Shown in pieces: positions 58,333 to 64,000 of a stretch of DNA of 64,000 nucleotides. The first letter of the stretch is position 1. Each line of letters starts with the position of its first letter. A program made the position numbers and the translations under genes. The notes beneath the pieces are model-generated. The model saw only the letters and a program-made list of their open reading frames with translations. It ran no database searches and was not told where the DNA came from. The stretch is from Botryosphaeria dothidea (Eukaryota; Ascomycota; Dothideomycetes; Botryosphaeriales; Botryosphaeriaceae): contig WWBZ02000082.1 of the NCBI GenBank assembly GCA_011503125.2, positions 2,046,001-2,110,000 on the forward strand, in the 5' to 3' direction.

Positions 58333-58896
58333 TGCGCTCGTAGCAGGGTGCTCCGATTGACAAGCTGGAGGGGTTCGAGGCTGAGCTATCGCTGCCGACT
58401 TCGCAAGGCCTACATCCCGGCTCTATCAGCTTGTGCGGCATGAGTAGGAGAGCCAATCAGGGCATGCTGCCACTCGTCGCTTGGGTTATCCAATGAAGAT
58501 ACTCAAAGGGGGGTTCGACCGATACGGTTCTAGAGCTGTCCCCGAAAGCGATGGCCCGGATCAAAAGAACGTCCATTCTGATACTACGATGGATGTTGTG
58601 GTGATCCAAATGTAGGCGGTACGGGTCGAAACTGCTATGGAGATGCCATGCGGAGGACTCTTGAGGTGTCGGATCGACAGTTAGATGCAAGAGAACTAGT
58701 CGGCCCTCTTCTTGGACAAGTGGTAACTATCTTGTTTCGATTTCCAGCTGGTGAGGCAGCAACTGCGTACCTACCCCTGCATGTACCCCGCATCTCCGCA
58801 GCTCTCGGCAGCACTTGCCCCAACCATTTGCACTCCGAACTCCTCTTGCTCCATTCTGTCCGCCACAACAGTCTTTTGCGTGTTATTGCAAGAACA
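58333..58896. promoter_or_regulatory. Divergent region, HET pseudogene and bHLH gene
   Basis: 564 bp that should contain the bHLH promoter and the former HET promoter. No repeat or gene recognised. Confidence 0.4.
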
Positions 58897-59932
58897 ATGG
58901 ACGCAAACGTCGCACTCTCCCGAGCTTCCACACGGCTTTTCACGCCAAATAAGAACAAGAAGAAGCGCATCCGCGTCTTTACACCTGACGATAGAGCTTC
59001 GCACCGCGCCATCGAAAAGCAACGCCGAGAAGCTCTGAATGAACGTTTCATTGTACGCTGTGTCCATTTATTACCACCACCTAGACCATTGCATCATCTT
59101 CAGTGCAATTCCATCCCTTAATTCCCCTTTTCTTCCTGCAACCACTCACTCCTCACAGGAGCTTGCTCGCCTTCTCCCTGGGCTCGCCTCTCACCACCGT
59201 CTCTCCAAATCTATCATCGTCAACGAAAGCATAGTCCATCACAAAAAGCAGCGTACTGAACGACTAGCTGCTGCACGTGAGATTCGCTGCCTTCTAGCAG
59301 AGCGTGAGGAACTACGTGCCGAAGTGAACAACTGGAGGACGCGCTTTGGCCACCTCGGAACGGAGCTGCAACAAGGAAGACCACTTGACGAAAATGTTCA
59401 GAGTCTTTTGAATGTTGAGAACGAATCTTTTGGCAAATTCCCAAATGGGTTCGGAGATAACAGGCCAAGCGATGGGGAAGCAGAAATCTATCAAGACGTA
59501 GGAGAGACCACCAACGGACCGGGCCAGACAGATATACCTGAAGTGCAACGGGAACACACTGGGCACGGCCCATCACTCTCTTCAAGGCTTGATGCCGTTG
59601 CCTTGGCCCCTGATGATTCTAACATCCCGCCCCGAATTGAGAATCCACTTCCTAACCCGGGGTTTCCTGGTCCTCCGAACGTTGCGCAGCCAGACAATGG
59701 CCCAGCTTCTCATCAACTCGGAGCTGGCGTTCCCGCATGTCTACTCTCCTCATTTGGTACTGATGAACAACCAGCTATGCATCAAGCAGCCGTGCCCCTC
59801 GGCGTCGATGATCTTTGGGAACTAATTGGGCCAAGCCCGCAACTTGATGTTAATCCTGCCTTGGCTGAGTCTCGCACAATGCACGACGATACCCGCAACT
59901 CTGGTGGACTCACTGGTCAACTCTATTTCTGA
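58897..59932 (+). CDS. bHLH transcription factor
   Basis: Exons 58897-59052 and 59159-59932 give 309 residues. The basic helix-loop-helix spans the intron: RASHRAIEKQRREALNERFI, then ELARLLPGLASHHRLSKSII with VNESIVHHKKQ completing helix 2. His, Glu and Arg at the canonical E-box-reading positions (H..IEKQRR) are present. A leucine/arginine-rich coiled-coil-like segment follows (REIRCLLAEREELRAEVNNW). The C-terminal 170 residues are Pro/Gly/Asp-rich and acidic, a possible activation region. A short Lys-rich patch before the domain (NKNKKKRIR) may be a nuclear signal. It is convergent with the transaldolase gene. Confidence 0.9.
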
Positions 59933-60036
59933 ACCATATCTGCTCTACGGTAAAAATCGACAACTCGCGTTTCCTAGGCGTAAACGGCGGAAAATTTGGT
60001 TGAATCAAGAGAAAAAAAAAGTAAAACCACAGTCTA

Positions 60037-61380
60037 CTAAACCAACTTCATGGCTTCCTCAATGGCAGCCTTGCTTCTCATCTCCCCGCCCTTGAATAAC
60101 TCCAAGGCCTCGAACAGACGAGCCTTCGTCGCCGGGTCCGCCTCAATCGCCTTCTGCAACTCGGCACCGTTGTTTGCAAGGTAATCCACATCAGTGCTCG
60201 CCAACTTTCCATCCCAGTCAGCCGGACCAAGCGGATCAATCTTGGAGAGCTTCGCCAATCGCGCCGGAGTTGGCGCAGCGTTTTCATACACGTAACCCTT
60301 TGGCTTTGGTATGCCCTCTCCAGGTTGCTTGCTCGGGTCATATGGGAGCTGAGCCAACTTGGTCAGGACCTCGGGGGAGATGGTGGCATGGTGGCAACCC
60401 ATTTCGCCAGCTGCCATTGCCTCCTGCGGAGAGATGAAGCTAAAATTACGGGTTACAAAATTGTACTATGGGAATTTCTCAAGCGGAGTAGCATACCTTG
60501 CGGCCTTGACCAAGGGTTGTTCCTTTCCAGTCTCCTTGTAGAGCCTCTTGTAGGTCTCCAACATCTGGATCATGCGCGCAGACATTGTGTGATCAAGAGC
60601 AGGATCTTCGACGTTGGGCCACAAAGCAAGGTCTGCGTGGGCCTTCACCTCTACAGATCGCAAGCGTGTCAACTTGGAAGAGCATGGGAAGAACATCGTA
60701 GGGGCTGCACGAACCATTGTAATAAGGGCTGATGTACAGACAACCAGCCTGACTTGCTGCTATTGCCTGAGGCAGGCTAAAAAGAGAAGTCCCGAGTGTA
60801 CGGATCCCCTCCTGCAACAAGATAGGACCGGCATTCATCGCAGGACCGGTGCATGGAATTTTGATGCAGAGTCTGTCCTTTCCGATTCCAACTTTCTCAA
60901 GTTCGCGCGCGTATGCTCGGGCGTGTTCGACGACCTTGTCCGTGTCGTACGCATAGGAGGGCGATGTTTGCAGAAGCACACGGCCTTGGAGGTTGCCAAT
61001 GTTCTTTGCACAAAGCTGGGCGCTCTTGTTTGGATGAATCGGTCAGCGTCAATACCGAGCCTTGCCGTTGGTTCTGAACAGGAATACGTACCACACGTGT
61101 GAGGACTACTTGCCAGCCTTGGTCCTTGTGGTCACGGACGGCTTGCAGGAACATTTCTCGGTTCTCTGGAAGAACCATGTGCTCGCTGACAATGAGCTGG
61201 TTGCTGGTCTGGTTGTGGGGCTTGATGGGAAGCGTTCCGGGGAAAGCGGGATCCATGGTGTCGACGTCTACGTTCACTGTATCTGGTGTAAGCCTCTCTT
61301 CAGAATTGTTTTCGTGCTTCTTGGATCGTACGCCATTCCTCTAGCTTCTCGATCCAGGTGATTGGAGCGTTGCTACCCAT
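60037..61380 (-). CDS. Transaldolase family protein
   Basis: Transfers a dihydroxyacetone unit in the non-oxidative pentose phosphate pathway, or a related aldol reaction. Model: exons 61332-61380, 61092-61282, 60715-61024, 60497-60650 and 60037-60424, giving 363 residues. Landmarks are VDVDTMDPAFPGTLPIKPHN with QTSNQ, CAKNIGNLQGRVLLQTSPSY, the Schiff-base lysine block DRLCIKIPCTGPAM, TLGTSLFSLPQAIAASQAGC with LYISPYYN, and GCHHATISPEVLTKLAQLPY. The 49-bp first intron (GTACGA...CACCAG) is needed to avoid an early stop. The last intron is ambiguous: an acceptor at 60441 gives the family-like SFISPQEAMAAGEMG but needs one base removed near 60422, whereas the acceptor at 60425 stays in frame without change. 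Confidence 0.85.
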
Positions 61381-61898
61381 TGTGGATTTTGTGTAGGACT
61401 GATTTTGTTACGGAGGTATCTTGGGAGTTGGGGTTGCAGAAAAGTAACCAGCAGTGCTTTATTTATGTATTTCCTGGAGATGGTGCAATCCTTGCGGTTC
61501 CACTGATGATCGGCCAAAGACTGAAGACAACGTGGAGATAAGTGAGAAGTGCGACCGGTGCAAGTGGAGACTATCTCGTCCTACGGGAACGCGCATTGGA
61601 GTTGTCAGTCATGCATTGAATCAGTCGAGGCGTCCAAAAACAGCTATTTCGAGGGCGCCACCACACAGGGCAAAGAGGGGCTACCCACGAAGCCGGGAGG
61701 CAGCACACAGGGCAGAGAGGGGGCGATCCGCACGGGATCACCGGCATTGCATGGGACTTGCTAATCACAATCCTGCTTCACATCCTTGGCTTCCCCAGAT
61801 TCTGACGAACTAGCGCCCGAGAACCCCGCAAATCACACCCCGGCCTCGTGCGGCGTAGGCCTGAGCTTGGACTCTGCGATATCTTATCCCTGTCCTGA

Positions 61899-61946
61899 CC
61901 TGTGCAGGACGAGTTGGCCTGCACAGGTCTTCGTGCCCTGCACAGG
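61899..61946. repeat. Three palindrome-related decamers at exact 19-bp period
   Basis: CCTGTGCAGG at 61899-61908 is followed by its reverse complement CCTGCACAGG at 61918-61927 and again at 61937-61946. Start-to-start spacing is 19 bp both times. A partial CGTGCAGGT follows near 61982. The arrangement resembles a cluster of sites for a dimeric regulator, but no known fungal motif is recognised. Confidence 0.7.
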
Positions 61947-62237
61947 TCTACGAGAGGTCAATCGGCCCTCATTTGGCGCTCCGTGCAGGTAATTGATGGT
62001 ATGCTTTCGGTTACGAGCATTGGGTTCGCAGCCGAATGCCGCGCGCCTCCTTCCTGGTCTCGGTATCTTGCAGCTTTTGCTTTGGCATTCAGTTTCAGAG
62101 CACCTTGTCACCATACGCACAAATTTCCTCATTGTGGTACGAGTCATTGCGCCACAATGGCGCTTCTCCGCCCAACCCGAAGGCCTTGGGCTCCCGAACT
62201 CTCTGCCTGTCGGGCCACACTACTCCGGTGATTTAAG

Positions 62238-62244
62238 TATAAAT
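62238..62244 (+). promoter_or_regulatory. TATA-like element of the sugar transporter
   Basis: TATAAAT lies 64-70 bp upstream of the ATG at 62308, a suitable position for a fungal TATA box. Confidence 0.5.
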
Positions 62245-62307
62245 GGACAGCTTTAACCCTGCATCTGGGACGGCAGATATCGGTGCCATATCTCAACAAT
62301 ATTCATC

Positions 62308-64000
62308 ATGTCGAGTGACAAGAAGCGTCCGTCTCTGTCGAAGTCGCTCGATGCGGATGTGGAGCATCTGGAGGACATTGGCCGGACGGTCACTTCAGTC
62401 GATTACAACCGCAATGTGAATGCGAAGTCAGTCACTCCAGAATAGTACTCGCAGATGGAGAAATCCTGACAACATAGTCCAGGATCCTCAATCCCCTTGC
62501 CGGCATCCCAAAGGAAGAGCTGCTGCTCCGAGTGTCCGCTTTCTGCGTCGAGTCTGGCCTGCAGGAGCATCTATCAGTTTTTCAGAGAGGAGCATTGGTA
62601 GCGCAAAGCCCTGCGGACTTTGAAAACATCCCGGATCTTGACGAGGACGACAAGTATCATCTCCGCAGGGAGATCACTCGTGAGTCAAAGAGGTGCAGCG
62701 AATTTTCATCATGCTAATAATTGGAATGACAGACAAATGGCGCCTCCCCAAAGACCTTTACTGGACTATTGCAGTGTGCTCGCTTGGATCAGCCATTCAG
62801 TAAGTTCAGCGCTGCCTTGAGAGGTAGCACTCTAACCAGAATCAGAGGTTGGGACAACACCGGTGCAAACGGTGCAAACCTGTCATTTCCGGCAGATTTT
62901 GGGATAGATCACAATCACTGGCTTGTTGGGTTCATCAATTCTGCGTACGTTTAGAGTTGATCAACCAAACATATGAGTGAGTCTGCTAACATCTTTGTAT
63001 AGACCGACAATCTTTGGCCTTGCAAGGTAACGGATACTGACATCCCTATACGGAACGATGCTGAACGAAGCACAGTGCATGGGCCACGGATCCGTTGAAT
63101 TACTGGTTTGGCCGAAGAGGTGTAATATTTCTCAGTGGCCTCTTGTATGTTTCAGACTCTACACTATCTCGGTAACTACTCATTCTCGCAGTTGTGTGTT
63201 CCCCGTGTTGGCTCAAGCGTTTGCGCAGAACTGGGAAGGACTTCTGATCTGCCGCCTGTTTATGGGACTGGGTAAGTTTACACATTTTCGGGTTGAACTA
63301 AACGAATACTGAAATCATATGTTCAGGAATGGGTATCAAAATCACTACCATCCCGATCATGACTTCCGAAGCTTCACCGGCTCCAATCCGTGGAGCCCTC
63401 GTCATGAGTTTTCAGTTATGGGTGGCTTTCGGCATCTTCATGTGAGCCATCCCTCAAATCCTACATTATGATCGGCTCTGATATTCTTCAAGCGGATTTT
63501 GTTCCAATCTTGTCTTCTACGACGTTGGAAGACTTGCTTGGCGCTTTCAACTGGCGGCGGCTTTTGTCCCAGCCATCCCAATTCTTATTCTAGTTTGGTT
63601 CTGTCCCGGTAATGCAAACCTCATATTTCGTGATTGAGAGCATATACTCAAGATCTGCAGAATCTCCTCGATGGCTCCTGAAGAAGCAAAGATACAGGGA
63701 CTCTTTCAATTCATTCTGCCGGCTGCGCAACTCACCTGTAATGGCAGCTCGTGACCTGGTACGACACAGATCTCCCACAGGCATGCCAAAGAACACTTAC
63801 TGACAGAGTAAAAGTACTATGCCCACTGCCAGATCTCTCAGGAGAACGATGCCTTCGGCGGCAGCACGCTCAGTCGACGTCTCCGCGAGCTCTTCAGCGT
63901 ACCCCGACTTCGACGCGGCTGTCTCTCTGGAGGCCTCATCATGACCGCACAGCAATTTTCAGGGATCAACATCATGTCGTCAGCTTGCCCTCTCATTACT
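62308..64000 (+). CDS. MFS sugar transporter, N-terminal part (3' end outside window)
   Basis: Member of the sugar porter family, proton-coupled hexose or pentose uptake at the plasma membrane. Eleven exons are seen in 1.7 kb, with introns at 62427-62482, 62680-62732, 62800-62845, 62945-63002, 63027-63075, 63145-63191, 63272-63326, 63442-63492, 63609-63660 and 63759-63814; all are GT-AG and 46-58 bp. The spliced protein starts MSSDKKRPSLSKSLD and reads NPLAGIPKEELLLRVSAF, then AIQGWDNTGANGANLSFPAD at helix 1, TDPLNYWFGRRGVIFLSG, CRLFMGLGMGIKITTIPIMT, and SEASPAPIRGALVMSFQLWV. The sugar-porter PESPRWL follows helix 6. The window ends in QQFSGINIMS at helix 7. Substrate not determinable. Confidence 0.93.

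Larger units (their letters stand above)
61381..62307. promoter_or_regulatory. Divergent promoter region, transaldolase and sugar transporter
   Basis: 927 bp between divergent genes. It holds three palindromic decamers at 19-bp spacing (61899-61946) and a TATA-like element at 62238-62244, listed separately. Two near-identical CACAGGGCA-(A/G)AGAGGGG stretches occur near 61666 and 61709. Confidence 0.5.

Noticed and set aside
61283..61331. One-base frameshift in transaldolase exon 1
   Set aside because: A 49-bp GT-AG intron explains the break and gives an N-terminus closer to the family.

Overview
The window is nuclear DNA of a filamentous ascomycete (Pezizomycotina; HET-domain genes and overall gene style suggest Dothideomycetes, which is inference). 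It has many short spliceosomal introns (45-140 bp), genes alternating on both strands, and eukaryotic housekeeping genes (DEAD-box helicase HAS1, isocitrate lyase, cytochrome bc1 chaperone, mitochondrial ketoacyl synthase). Genes were assembled by splicing reading frames by hand across GT-AG introns (twice GC-AG). Almost every spliced model closes to a whole number of codons.

Layout. 0-11.5 kb is a dense housekeeping block: the 3' end of a SNX41/ATG20 sorting nexin, a nickel/cobalt transporter with an 11-nt microexon, a mitochondrial beta-ketoacyl synthase, a SidA/FMO-like flavoprotein, a CBP3-type chaperone and an HFD1-type fatty aldehyde dehydrogenase. 11.5-21 kb is sparse and damaged: a 3.2-kb spacer with no recognisable gene, a CRP1-like glycogen-binding-domain gene with four single-base frameshifts, and a broken candidate secreted-protein gene. 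21-28 kb holds two HET-domain genes and an F-box gene. 28-42 kb holds an MFS exporter, isocitrate lyase, a kinase-like gene with degenerate motifs, and a TRP/FLC channel, with long GC-rich upstream regions. 44-55.5 kb is dense again: HAS1, a DUF1365 membrane protein, an SDR, an OTU deubiquitinase, a TPMT-like methyltransferase and a QDR/DTR-type MFS. 55.7-58.3 kb is a dead HET-domain paralogue on the minus strand, carrying a short retroposon-like insertion with a 13-bp target duplication. 58.9-64 kb holds a bHLH regulator, a transaldolase and the 5' part of a sugar transporter, possibly a small sugar-use unit.

Most notable: the 189-bp insertion in the HET pseudogene (removing it with one duplication copy restores a conserved motif), a double cysteine module in front of the HET domain shared by the live and dead paralogues, the 11-nt microexon, two GC-AG introns, clustered frameshifts at 15-20 kb while about 25 kb of other coding sequence is intact, and three palindromic decamers at exact 19-bp spacing between the transaldolase and sugar transporter. 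No biosynthetic cluster, CRISPR array, tRNA or rRNA was recognised.
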